This document shows positions 9,241 to 19,132 of a stretch of DNA of 64,000 nucleotides, in pieces. The notes under the pieces are model-generated. The model saw only the letters and a list, made by a program, of their open reading frames with translations, ran no database searches and was not told the origin of the DNA. The position numbers and the translations under genes are program-made. Position 1 is the first letter of the stretch. Every line of letters begins with the position of its first letter. The stretch comes from Paenibacillus sp. OVF10 (GTDB lineage: Bacteria; Bacillota; Bacilli; Paenibacillales; Paenibacillaceae). Where the stretch lies: assembly GCA_022836915.1 (NCBI GenBank), contig CP094668.1:5890001-5954000 (forward strand). Direction: 5' to 3'.

Positions 9241-10349
9241 TTAATTTCCTCCAAAACCGTAGCCTTTTTTGACGAGCATATACATAAACATCGGCGCACC
9301 AATCATGGCTGTAATGATCCCGATCGGCAACTCCACGCTGGATATGAGGGATCGTGCAATAACATCCGTCCAGATGAGGAAAATGGCTCCAAACAGCACG
9401 GATACAGGCATCACTTTACGATGGTCGGAACCCACCAGACCTCTGACAATATGCGGAATAATGAGTCCGACAAAACCAATCATGCCACAGCTCGCCACCA
9501 TAACGCCTGTCACCAAAGCGGTTAACAGCATGTACACCCTGCGGTACACACTCAGATTAATGCCCAGTGTAACGGCTGCTTCATCCCCCAATAACATCGT
9601 ATTAAGAACTCTGGACTGTAAAAGGAAGAATAGAATCGCTACCAGCACGACGACACCTACGAGTGGAAGCTTGTTCCAGCCGGAAGCCGCCAGGCTGCCC
9701 ATGGTCCAAAACGTCACCGTTTTGATGCCTTCAGCATTGTTGGCAAAATAAATAATAAAGTTCGAAAAAGCGCTGCACAGCGCGTTAATCACCATTCCCG
9801 CAAGCACCAGCTTGACCGACGTCATTTTCCCCGGATCCCTGCCAAAGTCAGGACCAGTAAGGACGCACCCATCGCTCCAGCAAAGGCCCAGAAAGCCACC
9901 CCCGTCTGACCAAGCCACCCAATCGCACCAAATCCAATGAGTATTGCAAAGGTTGCTCCAAGTGAAGCGCCTGAGGATATACCCAGTATGTAAGGGTCAG
10001 CGAGCGGATTCTGCACAGCAGCCTGCATAACAGCACCGCACAAGGCCAAGCCTGCACCGATAAACATCGCCATCAGCACACGAGGAAAGCGAATCTGCCA
10101 GATAATATCGGTAAAGGAGCCTGCTTCAATGGGTGTTGTCCCCCACTGAAATCCCGTTAATTTGTATAAAAGAATACGATATGACTCCGCCAGCGGAATT
10201 CGTACCTGTCCAATGGAGACTGCAACACCTACAGAAATAATCGTGATAATGATTAAAGCTGCGATCAGTAAAGCAAACCCGGATTTACTATGAATTAGAG
10301 ACTCTCTTTTCCCCCTACGTTGTGTCTGAACCTGAACCGTCTGTGCCAT
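9241..10349 (-). CDS. FecCD-family siderophore permease (frame break)
   Basis: After repair about 369 residues with roughly ten membrane helices of the FecCD family. Recognisable parts are RFPRVLMAMFIGAGLALCGAVMQ, NPLADPYILGISSGASLG, LAGMVINALCSAFSNF, GFVGLIIPHIVRGLVG (the ATPase-coupling loop) and LPIGIITAMIGAPMFMYML near the C terminus. Start ATG at 10349 behind GGGGGAAG; an in-frame ATG at 10361 is the alternative. The frame breaks at 9835-9838, where the sense A-run before ATGACG is one base short. Upstream in the operon of the ATPase gene and divergent from the binding protein. Confidence 0.9.
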
Positions 10350-10427
10350 CTCTTCCCCCATCAATTCGCGTAAAATGTAGAACAAATTAAATATAGCTAT
10401 TTACAAAGCTTTTTCTCGGATTATAAT

Positions 10428-10442
10428 TGAGAATGATTATCT
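10428..10442. promoter_or_regulatory. Fur box in divergent siderophore-transport promoter
   Basis: TGAGAATGATTATCT matches the 7-1-7 Fur consensus TGATAATNATTATCA at 13 of 15 positions. It lies between the permease gene (minus) and the binding-protein gene (plus), so iron repletion probably shuts off both. Confidence 0.85.
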
Positions 10443-10482
10443 TTGTCAATTTAAAACACATAGAAAAGGGGTTCATCATTTA

Positions 10483-11545
10483 ATGAAATTCACATCCAGA
10501 ACTATTGGCATCGCTGCTCTAAGTCTCCTGTTACTGCTGCTTGCAGCCTGTTCGAATGCTTCAACTTCTTCCCCTGCCGAAGAAACAACTTCAACAACTA
10601 ATACGACAGAAACTTCAGCTCCTGCTGAGTACAAATAAAACGACGTACCCGCTCACCATTGAGAACTTCACAATCTCGGGTGAGGGCGGCGAGTGGAAAC
10701 CAAAAGTGCAAGTATTTGATAAAGCACCTGAACGTGTGGTTGCGAATACTCAATCTGCGGCTGAGATGCTCATCAAATTAGGTCTGACCGATAAAATGGT
10801 CGGTGTTGCTGCTCTATACGGTTCCGTTACACCCGATGTGGCTGATGATTTCGCCAAAATCCCGGTACTGTCCAAGGATTATGTAGGTAAAGAGCTGGTT
10901 GTAGGTGCAAGCCCGGATCTGGTACTCGGACGGGGCGACCTGTTCGCTGATGCAGACTGGGGCGTGGGTACCGTCGATGGTTTGAATGAAATGAATATCC
11001 GCACGTTCCTGCAAACGACGAATCACAAAGGCACACTCGATAGCCTGTATAGCGATATTGCACAACTTGGGCAGATCTTCGACGTTCAAGAAAATGCCGC
11101 AACATTCACAGAAAGTCTGAAGACTCGTGTTGAAGCCATTAAGGCAAGTGTAGCCGATCAGCCTGAGCATACTTTTGCCTACATCGTACCCGCTACAGAA
11201 GACACCATTACGGTAAGCAGCATGCAGAACGATACGTATCAGCTTGATGCACTTGGTCTGTTGAAGCTGAAAAATACGTTTGATGGTGTGCAAGGTGAGG
11301 TAAGTGTTGAGCAACTGATCACAGCGAATCCAGACTATCTTCTTTTGTCCGCGTATGCCGGTTCACCGGATATCGACAAGCTGATTCAAAATCTGTATGC
11401 CAATCCTGCCCTGCAAAGTATGAACGCAATCAAGAACAAACAGATCTATGTCACAGATTTCAGCCAGTTCTGGGGTTATGGATATCAAATTCTGGATGGT
11501 ATTGAGAAAATGGGACAGGAAATGAAAGCTAATCCGATTAAGTAA
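10483..11545 (+). CDS. iron-siderophore substrate-binding lipoprotein (frame break)
   Basis: The start is ATG at 10483 behind AAAAGGGG. A lipoprotein signal (LLLLLLAAC, Cys at about residue 23) is followed by a Ser/Thr-rich linker and, from about residue 60, a class III periplasmic-binding fold (Peripla_BP_2) with RVVANTQSAAEMLIKLG, VVGASPDLVLGRGD and LLLSAYAGSPD. It hands iron chelates to the divergent FecCD permease and ATPase. Leader and body are in different frames: the switch falls near 10625-10640 and needs an extra base removed or two bases added, unlike the simple one-base losses elsewhere in the window. The body itself is intact to the stop. Confidence 0.87.
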
Positions 11546-11607
11546 TCCCAGGCGTTGGTTGGTAATATAATATTGCAGTGAAGTATTACAATGAAATAAA
11601 AACAAAG

Positions 11608-11641
11608 GAGCAGGAGAAGAAGTTCTCACTGCTCTTTTTTA
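11608..11641 (+). terminator. terminator of the binding-protein gene
   Basis: GAGCAG.AGAA / TTCT..CTGCTC hairpin with loop GAAG, followed by six to seven Ts, 62 bases after the stop. Confidence 0.85.
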
Positions 11642-11673
11642 TGCCGTGAATGCAAGAAATCACGGATCAAAGC

Positions 11674-11702
11674 TTGACATTAGTTTGATAACAAACTATA
11701 TT
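11674..11702 (+). promoter_or_regulatory. sigma-A promoter of marR with overlapping operator
   Basis: TTGACA (11674-11679), 17-base spacer, TATATT (11697-11702): near-ideal housekeeping promoter. The spacer is filled by an inverted repeat, TAGTTTG-ATAA-CAAACTA (11681-11698), so a bound MarR dimer would block polymerase. The predicted transcription start falls at or within two bases of the marR ATG at 11709. Confidence 0.8.
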
Positions 11703-11708
11703 ACACAT

Positions 11709-12129
11709 ATGAAAACAAGAGACGCTATTTCACTCATATCCAAAATTAAAGAGAAGGTTAACCGCTTTATCCTAGCCGAGATGGCTGAGCAGGGAATCCA
11801 GGATCTCGCTACGTCTCATGGGGATATTATTTATGCCCTGTACAATAATCACAGGATGACTATGGCTGAAATCGCAAAAAAATTGGCAAGGATAAATCCA
11901 CGGTGACTGCACTTGTGGACAAATTGGTGCGGACAGGATACGTCCTCAAGGAGCGTGATGCAACAGATTCACGAGTTGTTCATGTGGCTTTGACTGCAAA
12001 AGGCGAAGAATTAAAGCCTGTCTTTGAAGAGATATCTCAGCGCATGCTGGACGCGTTCTATGCAGACGTTACGGAAGCGGAGAAAAAGAACTGCTTCGAA
12101 TTTTAATGAAAATTCATGGCAACTTCTAA
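11709..12129 (+). CDS. MarR family transcriptional regulator (two frame breaks)
   Basis: After repair about 140 residues, normal for MarR. The winged helix-turn-helix is clear: MTMAEIAKKIGKDKSTVTA followed by LVDKLVRTGYV and the wing RDATDSRVVHVALT. N- and C-terminal helices form the dimer interface. The frame breaks at 11876-11882 (A-run one short) and 12083-12087 (A-run one short), the second restoring a C terminus ILMKIHGNF. I choose ATG at 11709; it has no ribosome binding site, consistent with a leaderless message from the promoter just upstream. Near-identical operators before marR and before the next gene point to control of both. Confidence 0.82.
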
Positions 12130-12134
12130 TTTTT

Positions 12135-12154
12135 TTAGTTTGATATCAAACTAA
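12135..12154. promoter_or_regulatory. second MarR operator
   Basis: A perfect 20-bp palindrome TTAGTTTGATATCAAACTAA between marR and the hydrolase gene. Its core TAGTTTGATA..CAAACTA is the same as the operator in the marR promoter, so the same regulator should bind both. Confidence 0.75.
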
Positions 12155-12176
12155 TAGTTTAGAGGAGGTTTTTGGT

Positions 12177-13016
12177 ATGATGGACTACACTCAATTATTA
12201 CCGGAACATGAGGTAAAGAAGATCGGAGAACATGATTTATACTTGGAAATATTCGAAGGAACCCCGCCTCATGACGAAGAAACAACGACCAAGAAGCCCC
12301 CACTGCTGTTCGTTCACGGTGCATACACAGGCAGCTGGATGTGGAGCAAATATATCCCCCACTTTGTCCAGCACGGTTGGACTTGTTATGTCATGAACCT
12401 GAGAAGTCACTACAAGAGCCGGGTCATGGACATGACAAAGATTACGTTTGACGATTATTTGGAGGATATTCGTGAAGTGTTAGCCGGGATCAACGAACCT
12501 CCTGTTCTTATTGGCTTTAGCATGGGTGGGATTCTCAGTCAAAAGATTGCAGAAACCGTTACTCTGGCAGGCCTGGTTGTGATTGACGCCAGTCTGAGCA
12601 AGGAAGTCCATGAGCTAATCCCCTACCCGGAAAGCAATCGTATCACACCTGGGATCATCATGCCTGCACCTGTCCGTGATGAACTGACCAGTATAGATGA
12701 GACGGCAGAAGACATTGCTTTTCAGCGTAAATATCTGCAAACGGAGTCTGCGAAGGCATTTGCTACCTTTTCAGTTCTGTGTGGAGCCGATGGAGTATCC
12801 ATTAATGGTGATCTGATCTGTTGCCCCAGCTTGGTGATCAAGGCTGTTTCCTGTGAAGACGAAGATCAGAGAGGCAAATTAACTGCCAAGCAGCTACATG
12901 CCGAATACGCCGGACTCTGGGATACAACACATACGGGTTTACTGGTAGGCCAACGGTACATGGAACCTGTCCAACTCATCCTTGGATGGTTGAACAGACA
13001 GTATCTTTTGAATTAA
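12177..13016 (+). CDS. alpha/beta hydrolase under MarR control
   Basis: 279 residues of an alpha/beta-hydrolase without signal peptide. Oxyanion motif VHGAYTGSWMW at about 43, nucleophile elbow IGFSMGG (Ser at about 123) and a C-terminal histidine in DTTHTGLL are visible; the acid is probably in CEDED. Family members are esterases, lactonases and haloperoxidase-like enzymes; substrate unknown. The GGAGG site serves ATG at 12177; ATG at 12180 is an alternative. The MarR operator lies 23 bases upstream, and an MFS drug-type pump follows, so a small xenobiotic-response unit is likely. Confidence 0.82.
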   Translation: MMDYTQLLPEHEVKKIGEHDLYLEIFEGTPPHDEETTTKKPPLLFVHGAYTGSWMWSKYIPHFVQHGWTCYVMNLRSHYKSRVMDMTKITFDDYLEDIREVLAGINEPPVLIGFSMGGILSQKIAETVTLAGLVVIDASLSKEVHELIPYPESNRITPGIIMPAPVRDELTSIDETAEDIAFQRKYLQTESAKAFATFSVLCGADGVSINGDLICCPSLVIKAVSCEDEDQRGKLTAKQLHAEYAGLWDTTHTGLLVGQRYMEPVQLILGWLNRQYLLN

Positions 13017-13161
13017 CGGAGAAACTCACAAAATAAAATAAATACCATCTTAAAACCTCCTTCTTACCTTTAATCCTGTATGCAAAAGTTTGATTTATTT
13101 AGATAAGCTTATATGCATAGTTCTGGATAGAATTAAACGAAAAGAAAAGAGGTTTTTATTC

Positions 13162-14367
13162 ATGGCCATTAACACATCCCTCCCCAAGCAAAGGGAGCTG
13201 CCTTCCATATCTTCAGAACGCCTTCCGTGGGCTGGGCTACTTGCTTTAGCCATGGCTGGATTCATATGCATCCTCACTGAAAGCCTGCCCGCGGGACTGC
13301 TGCCGCAAATTGCAAAAGACTTGGGGGTCACTGAAGCCCTCACTGGACAGTTGGTGACTCTTTATGCCATTGGATCACTTATTGCTGCGATTCCCTTGAC
13401 TGCTGCTACACGTGGATGGAGACGCAGACCTTTACTGCTGGCATGCATTAGCGGCTTTCTTGTCTTTAACACCGTTACCGCCATATCCTCAGATTATATC
13501 CTGACACTTGCTGCTCGTTTTATGGCCGGGGTCTCTGCAGGTGTGTTATGGGGGATGACAGCAGGTTATGCTCGTCGGATGGTCCCGGATTCGTTAAAAG
13601 GCAAGGCCATGGCTGTGGCTATGGTTGGCACTCCGGTGGCGTTAGCCCTGGGTGTCCCCATCGGTAGTTTTCTTAGTTCTTATATCGGCTGGCGCTTCAT
13701 CTTCGGGATTGTATCTCTTCTGACCGCAGCTTTAATCGTATGTGTTCTCTGGAAAATGCCGGATTTTGCAGGAGAGCCAGCCGGAGAACGTCTTCCCCTG
13801 CATAAAGTGTTTTTAATTCCCGGCGTTAGGCCCATTCTGTTTGTTGTTCTGGCCTGGATGCTTGCCCATAATATCCTTTACACCTATATTTCTCCTTACC
13901 TTGCCCAGACGGTATTTGCTAACAGAGTAGACTTGATTTTGCTCATTTTCGGTATCACTTCCATTGTGGGAATTTGGTTAACCGGAATGCTCATTGACCG
14001 ATTTTTGAGGAGATTAGTAATCATCAGCCTGGCAGCATTCGCCCTGGCGTCTGTCGTGATGGGAATCGGTATTCATCAACCTGTGATTATTATCCTTGGC
14101 ATTATGATCTGGGGACTTACGTTTGGCGGGGCTGCCACACTACTGCAAACTGCCATTGCTCAAGCCGGAGGCAAAAGTGCAGATGTCGCCCAATCGATGC
14201 TGGTTACAGCATGGAATCTGGCGATTGGTGGAGGAGGCATCATCGGGGGCATCCTTCTTGAAGTATTTGGAGCAGGATACCTTGCCGGATCGCTGTTTAT
14301 CTTGCTGATCCCTGCATTGCTCGTAGCTATGCGGGCTTATGAATATGGATTTCCCAAAGTAAAATAA
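13162..14367 (+). CDS. MFS transporter, DHA1 family
   Basis: 401 residues with about 12 membrane helices. The N-terminal half carries the family signatures ESLPAGLLPQIAKDLG (helix 1), GQLVTLYAIGSL, and a loop with TRGWRRRPLLL matching motif A; GTPVALALGVPIGSFL in helix 5 matches the antiporter motif C region. Such proteins export drugs, sugars or amino acids by proton antiport. Start ATG at 13162 behind AAAGAGG; longer starts upstream lack a site. It may act with the preceding MarR-controlled hydrolase, although 145 bases separate them. Confidence 0.88.
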   Translation: MAINTSLPKQRELPSISSERLPWAGLLALAMAGFICILTESLPAGLLPQIAKDLGVTEALTGQLVTLYAIGSLIAAIPLTAATRGWRRRPLLLACISGFLVFNTVTAISSDYILTLAARFMAGVSAGVLWGMTAGYARRMVPDSLKGKAMAVAMVGTPVALALGVPIGSFLSSYIGWRFIFGIVSLLTAALIVCVLWKMPDFAGEPAGERLPLHKVFLIPGVRPILFVVLAWMLAHNILYTYISPYLAQTVFANRVDLILLIFGITSIVGIWLTGMLIDRFLRRLVIISLAAFALASVVMGIGIHQPVIIILGIMIWGLTFGGAATLLQTAIAQAGGKSADVAQSMLVTAWNLAIGGGGIIGGILLEVFGAGYLAGSLFILLIPALLVAMRAYEYGFPKVK

Positions 14368-14401
14368 CAGGCAGGCATTTTGCATGAGTTACACGTAGGA
14401 C

Positions 14402-14436
14402 AAAGAGGAGTTCACTTGATGTGAACTCCTCTTTTG
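14402..14436. terminator. bidirectional terminator
   Basis: Perfect 14-bp hairpin AAAGAGGAGTTCAC / GTGAACTCCTCTTT with loop TTGAT between the convergent MFS and Lrp genes. Confidence 0.92.
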
Positions 14437-14468
14437 CATTTCATTTTATAGTTATATAGACTGCGGTC

Positions 14469-14921
14469 TTATTCTGCCTGTGCCAGTAGATTCGGTCCTT
14501 CCATGAGATTTTTATGTGCAATCGGAGAAGACATCGTAATTAAGGTCATGTAAGTGCCGTACGGGTCACACTTGTTCTCGAACTCTTCAAGTCCCTGAAT
14601 CGTGTCTGTAAGAATTTTCAGCAAGTAATTATACTCCCCGCTTATCCGATAACATTCCACAACTTCAGGTGACGCACGGCAGAAATCCAGGAAGGGATAA
14701 CAATCCCGGGTACGAAAAAGAACATATGCCGTGCTCTGCTTGCCTAATTTGGATGGGGAGATCACCGTACGATATTCCTCGATAACGCCCTTTTCTTCCA
14801 TTCGTTTGACTCGTTCAGTAACAGCTGGTTGAGATAGTCCTACTAATTTGCCTAATTCGGTCATGGATAATCTCGCCTGATTCTCCAAATGAAACAGAAT
14901 ATGCTGATCTATTTCGTCCAT
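14469..14921 (-). CDS. Lrp/AsnC family transcriptional regulator
   Basis: 150 residues. N-terminal helix-turn-helix (MDEIDQHILFHLENQARLS; LGKLVGLSQPAVTERVKR) followed by an RAM ligand-binding domain (about 65-145) with ECYRISGEYNYLLKI. Lrp-type proteins sense amino acids and control their transport and metabolism. Start ATG at 14921 behind AAAGGGGTG; a longer upstream reading has no site. Divergent from a serine hydrolase gene, which may be a target. Confidence 0.92.
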   Translation of the reverse strand: MDEIDQHILFHLENQARLSMTELGKLVGLSQPAVTERVKRMEEKGVIEEYRTVISPSKLGKQSTAYVLFRTRDCYPFLDFCRASPEVVECYRISGEYNYLLKILTDTIQGLEEFENKCDPYGTYMTLITMSSPIAHKNLMEGPNLLAQAE

Positions 14922-15091
14922 ATAATACACCCCTTTGAATACATAAGATATATTCAAGAATAACCTTAAGTATATTCGATAATTCACTATAATACCTTTA
15001 GTAATCCATGTAATACAAGATTAATCATTAATATAATAAACACAGCCACAATAATTAATCAATCACATCAGTTGTTGAGAGGAAGATAAGA

Positions 15092-16273
15092 ATGGGAAAA
15101 GAACACATTACAACATTGCATACTTATGTGGATCAGGCAATAGACCGCGCTATAAGCGAAAAAGAATCGTAGGAACGGTTGTACAAGTTGCATTAGGAGG
15201 AGACCTGATATACAGCCGGGCTGCTGGTTTTGCAGACAGGGAGCAAAAACGTACCATGGCAGAAAACGCTCTGTTTCGACTTGCTTCCGTAACCAAACCC
15301 ATTGTGTCAGCAGCAGCTCTGGCATTGGTCTCACAAGGAAAGCTGAGTCTGCATGATCCGGTGACTCGCTGGCTACCTGCATTCAAGCCCAAGCTTACCC
15401 ATGGTCAGGACGCTCAAATAACAATTCGTCAATTGATGACACACACCGCTGGTTTAACCTATCGGTTCTTCCAAGAAGACCAAGGCACTTATGAACGCGC
15501 AGGAGTTTCGGATGGAATGGATTTATCTGGAATTAGTCTGGAGGAGAATCTCCAAAGGCTTGCTTCTGTTCCTCTTTTGTATGTGCCAGGAAACATGTGG
15601 AGATATTCCATCGCGACAGATGTACTCGGAGCGGTTATCGAAAAGGTAACCGGAATGTCACTAAGAGAAGCTGTTCAATTGCTGGTTACTCATCCACTTC
15701 GCATGACGGACACTGATTTTGTTGCAGTGGATTCGAATCGGTTGACCGCTGCATACGCTGATGGTTCTGAAGAACCGCGTCTTCTCCATAATGAGTTGGA
15801 GCAGGTTCCTTTTATTGAAGGTACTGCCGGTTTCCGGCTTGCCCTAACCGTGCAAATCAACCTTCGGCTTATCCATCAGGCGGAGCGAGTATGGTTGGGA
15901 GTACCGGAGATTTTCTCACTTTACTTGAGACATTGCGGCAAGGGGTCAGCCTATTCTTACGGAAGCTGTTGCCACCGAGATGGCCACGAATCAAATCGGT
16001 GAACTCGTCATGCCGTATTGGCCAGGAAGAGGGTTTGGCCTTGGTTTTACAGTACTTAAAGATCCTGTTGCAGCTGGTACACCGGAATCCCCGGGTACAT
16101 GGCGGATGGGTGGAACCTACGGCCATTCCTGGTTTGTTGATCCAAAAGAAGAACTTAGTGTTGCAGCATTCACCAATACGGCACTTGAAGGGATGTCTGG
16201 CCTGTACACTACCGATATCTGTGATGCCATCTACGCAGGCATTCGTGAGTGCAAAAAGGCTGCAAGAATATAA
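15092..16273 (+). CDS. serine hydrolase of the beta-lactamase/class C PBP family (three frame breaks)
   Basis: After repair about 395 residues. The class C beta-lactamase/esterase signature is present: SVTK (nucleophile serine and general base, about residue 68), a YSI motif in place of YxN in WRYSIATDV, and a C-terminal GGTYGHSWFVDP stretch in place of KTG. Such proteins are peptidases, esterases or D-amino-acid-peptide hydrolases, not usually resistance enzymes. No signal peptide is visible. Start ATG at 15092 behind AGAGGAAG. Breaks: 15159-15163 (A-run), 15861-15862 (C-run) and 15942-15945 (G-run), each one base short. Confidence 0.8.
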
Positions 16274-16282
16274 ACAATATAA

Positions 16283-16315
16283 ATACCCGCCCAATCTGAT
16301 TGGGCGGGTATATTT
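16283..16315. terminator. bidirectional terminator
   Basis: Perfect 14-bp inverted repeat ATACCCGCCCAATC / GATTGGGCGGGTAT between the convergent serine hydrolase and permease genes, with flanking A/T-rich sequence. Confidence 0.88.
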
Positions 16316-16332
16316 ATGATCAAAGCTAAGTT

Positions 16333-17694
16333 CTACTGTCTGCTATTGCTCAAGTTTCTCTTTTTGAGAAGGTAGATCCCAGCAACCAGAATAAACCACA
16401 CCGGCGTGACAAACAGTGCAACACGCGTATCCTCAGCCAAAGCCAATACTACCAGCACAAATGCCAGAAAAGCTAAAATCAAAACGTTCGAGAACGGATA
16501 TAGTGGCAGTTTGAAGCGGCTGCGACTCGCCAGTTCGGGCTGAGTACGACGATATCTGAGATGACAGATCACCATGATGCCCCAGACAAAGATAAAACAC
16601 ACGGTAGACACGCTCGTGATCAGCGTAAATACGCCTTCTGGCATGATATAATTTAGAACAATTGCGATCAAAATAACAATCGTAGAGAAAAACAGCGCGT
16701 TGGAAGGAACCTTCCTGTTATTCAGTCGTGCAAATGACTCGGGTGCGTTGCGATCCTTTGCCATGGAGAACACCATACGGCTTGTACTGAAAATGGCACT
16801 GTTACAAGCCGAAGCTGCGGAAGTCAGTACCACGAAGTTCACAATGCCTGCGGCAGCCGCAATACCCACAGCGGCAAACACTTGTACAAACGGACTTTCA
16901 GTAGGCACAATGGCGTTCCACGGGTAGATACTCATAATAATCAGCAATGCCCCAACATAGAACAGCAGTACCCGGATCGGAATCTGGTTAATTGCTCTCG
17001 GAATAACCTTCTCTGGGTTCTCCGTTTCCCCTGCTGTGAGTCCTACCAGTTCCATGCCTACAAAGGCAAACACCACCATCTGGAACGATATGATAAAGCC
17101 ATGCAGTCCATTCGGAAACCATCCCCCATGACTCCACAGATTGGTGAAGCTGGCTGGACCCTGATCCGTTGTAAAACCTTTGAAAATCATATATAAACCA
17201 ACAACAATGAGTGCCAGAATAGCCACGACTTTAATCAGGGCAAACCAGAATTCCATCTCACCAAACAACTTGACCGTTGCCAAGTTCATAATTAGCAAAA
17301 TGACCAGCGCAATTAACCCTGGCATCCACTGAGGTACATTCGGAAACCAAAACTGCGTATATAAACCAACGGCCGTAATATCAGCCATGGCAATGGAGAT
17401 CCAGCAGAACCAATAGGTCCAGCCTGTAATAAATGCCGCCATATTTCCCAGGTAATCACGCACAAAATCGACAAAGGAATGATACTGCAAGTTGCTTAAC
17501 AGCAGCTCCCCCAATGCACGCATGATCAGGAACAACACTACACCCGTAATGATGTAGGCCAGCAAGATGGATGGCCCTGTCAGCTGGATCGTTTTGCCTG
17601 CCCCGAGAAACAGACCTGTACCGATCGCACCTCCGATCGCCATCAACTGCACGTGCCTGTTCTTTAATCCCCTTGTTAACGTTTCTTGCTGCAT
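16333..17694 (-). CDS. amino acid permease, CycA-like (D-Ala/D-Ser/Gly type)
   Basis: 453 residues, about 12 membrane helices, APC superfamily. The N terminus NRHVQLMAIGGAIGTGLFLGAG is the substrate and cation site of amino acid permeases. Close resemblance to CycA is seen in MRALGELLLSNL, TGWTYWFCWISIAMAD, FWFPNVPQW, LATVKLFGEMEFWFA, GGWFPNGLHGF and VFAFVGMELVG. CycA imports D-alanine, D-serine and glycine with protons, but related AapA/RocE proteins carry other amino acids. Start ATG at 17694; TTG six bases upstream is possible. Bases 17695-17951 hold no gene; I see nothing in them beyond AT-rich promoter-like sequence. Confidence 0.88.
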   Translation of the reverse strand: MQQETLTRGLKNRHVQLMAIGGAIGTGLFLGAGKTIQLTGPSILLAYIITGVVLFLIMRALGELLLSNLQYHSFVDFVRDYLGNMAAFITGWTYWFCWISIAMADITAVGLYTQFWFPNVPQWMPGLIALVILLIMNLATVKLFGEMEFWFALIKVVAILALIVVGLYMIFKGFTTDQGPASFTNLWSHGGWFPNGLHGFIISFQMVVFAFVGMELVGLTAGETENPEKVIPRAINQIPIRVLLFYVGALLIIMSIYPWNAIVPTESPFVQVFAAVGIAAAAGIVNFVVLTSAASACNSAIFSTSRMVFSMAKDRNAPESFARLNNRKVPSNALFFSTIVILIAIVLNYIMPEGVFTLITSVSTVCFIFVWGIMVICHLRYRRTQPELASRSRFKLPLYPFSNVLILAFLAFVLVVLALAEDTRVALFVTPVWFILVAGIYLLKKRNLSNSRQ

Positions 17695-17951
17695 GATCAA
17701 CCACCACTCTCTTTCTGCAAATGCTCTCTACGATGCAAAATATTATTACTCATCATATAATAATCTGCTCAGAATACATATCCCTCATTTATATATTTTT
17801 TGCACAGCAAATAGGCCACCTTTGTAAGAGGAGTCCTATTGATACGCTCGTATTTCATGCCCTTTGCTTTTATAATCTTGAGTTGCATTCGATCCATACT
17901 ATCATCAGCCTATGTACATTCCTTTATTATCCTCATGCCATGTCATGCTGA

Positions 17952-18197
17952 TTATACATATCTATAGAAGTATTTAAAAATATAAGCCAAGCATAGAGCG
18001 GCAACGACTAAAAAGGTAATTGCTAATGAACGTTCGTTTTTCCAAATTCGAATAGCATTAGCAACATTAATCATGATTAATGCAAGCAAGTTAGTGGTAC
18101 CCGAGTTTGATTGAAACGAGTTGAACACGATCATCATAAATCCTACGATCCAGATTAACAAAAACCACAGTGGAGTTTTCTGAAAAAGCTGCTTCAT
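17952..18197 (-). CDS. small integral membrane protein, unknown function
   Basis: 81 residues with three hydrophobic segments (about 8-26 PLWFLLIWIVGFMMIVF, 35-50, and 58-76 LAITFLVVAALCLAYIF). Two positive residues lie between helices 2 and 3 (RIWKNER). A clear AAGGAG precedes the ATG at 18197, so translation is likely. I recognise no family. The gene stands alone upstream of a 170-base gap before sigK. Confidence 0.7.
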   Translation of the reverse strand: MKQLFQKTPLWFLLIWIVGFMMIVFNSFQSNSGTTNLLALIMINVANAIRIWKNERSLAITFLVVAALCLAYIFKYFYRYV

Positions 18198-18330
18198 TAT
18201 GAGTTACTCCTTATATATTAAATTGGTCTGTTTACAAGATATTCTTCAACAGGGAGATAAATTCCTTTATTTAGGTTATAATCCCAAATAATCAATACTA
18301 TATAGACCAATTTTAATTATCTTCACAGTA

Positions 18331-18357
18331 AAAAGGGCTCCCGCTAAAGGCGCCCTC
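18331..18357 (-). terminator. terminator of sigK
   Basis: On the minus strand GGGCGCC..GGGAGCCC hairpin followed by five Ts, just after the sigK stop. Confidence 0.75.
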
Positions 18358-18371
18358 TGGTTGTTCAGCAA

Positions 18372-19069
18372 CTATTTTTGCTTATAAAACTCATGATACA
18401 GCTTCATTAACGCCCGCTTCTCAATCCGTGATACGTATGAGCGTGAGATGCCCAGTTCCTTGGCAATTTCGCGTTGAGTTCGTTCTTCCCCGCCTGCTTC
18501 CAGGCCAAATCGACCGATTACAACTTCCTTCTCCCGGTCATCCAGGATATCTAGATTGCGATAAATTTTGCTTTTTTCAATCTTAAGCTGTACCCGATCT
18601 ACAACATCATCAGCTTCTGTCCCAAGGATATCGATCAATGTAATTTCATTGCCTTCTTTGTCCGTACCGATGGGGTCATGCAAGGATACGTCTTTGCGTG
18701 TTTTCTTCAGGGAACGCAGATGCATAAGTATCTCGTTTTCAATACATCTAGCGGCAAATGTGGCAAGCTTTGTACCTTTGCCTTGTTGAAAACTTTCTAT
18801 GGCTTTAATCAAACCAATGGTTCCGATGGAAATCAAGTCCTCTTGATCTTCACCCGTATTGTCGAACTTTTTGACGATATGCGCGACGAGGCGCAGATTG
18901 TGTTCAATGAGCAGATTGCGAGAGTGAGCATTGCCTTCAGCCATAAGGCGCAAATGTTTGGCTTCATCATCCTCAGCCAGTGGCTGGGGAACGCATTATT
19001 TTTGACATACGAGACGAGTAACGTTAACTCTTTAATGAATAGAGCAATTGCGGTAAACAATCCGGGCAC
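18372..19069 (-). CDS. sigK: RNA polymerase sporulation sigma factor SigK (frame break)
   Basis: After repair about 232 residues. An N-terminal pro-sequence-like hydrophobic stretch (PGLFTAIALFIKELTLLVSYVKNNAFPQPL) precedes sigma-70 regions 2 (LIEHNLRLVAHIVKKFDNTGED, DLISIGTIGLIKAIESF, ATFAARCIENEILMHLR) and 4 (REKEVVIGRFGL, QREIAKELGISRSYVSRIEKRA). SigK drives late mother-cell genes for coat and cortex. The start is GTG at 19069 with an excellent AGGAGGTG. The frame breaks at 18986-18989 (sense C-run one short) right after the pro-sequence. Unlike B. subtilis, no skin element divides the gene. The lesion hits a gene needed for sporulation, so I treat it as a sequencing artefact. Confidence 0.93.
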
Positions 19070-19132
19070 AGATGACACCTCCTGCAGTTTTACAACGATC
19101 TGGCCTGAGCACATGTGGGAACAGGGTCGATC

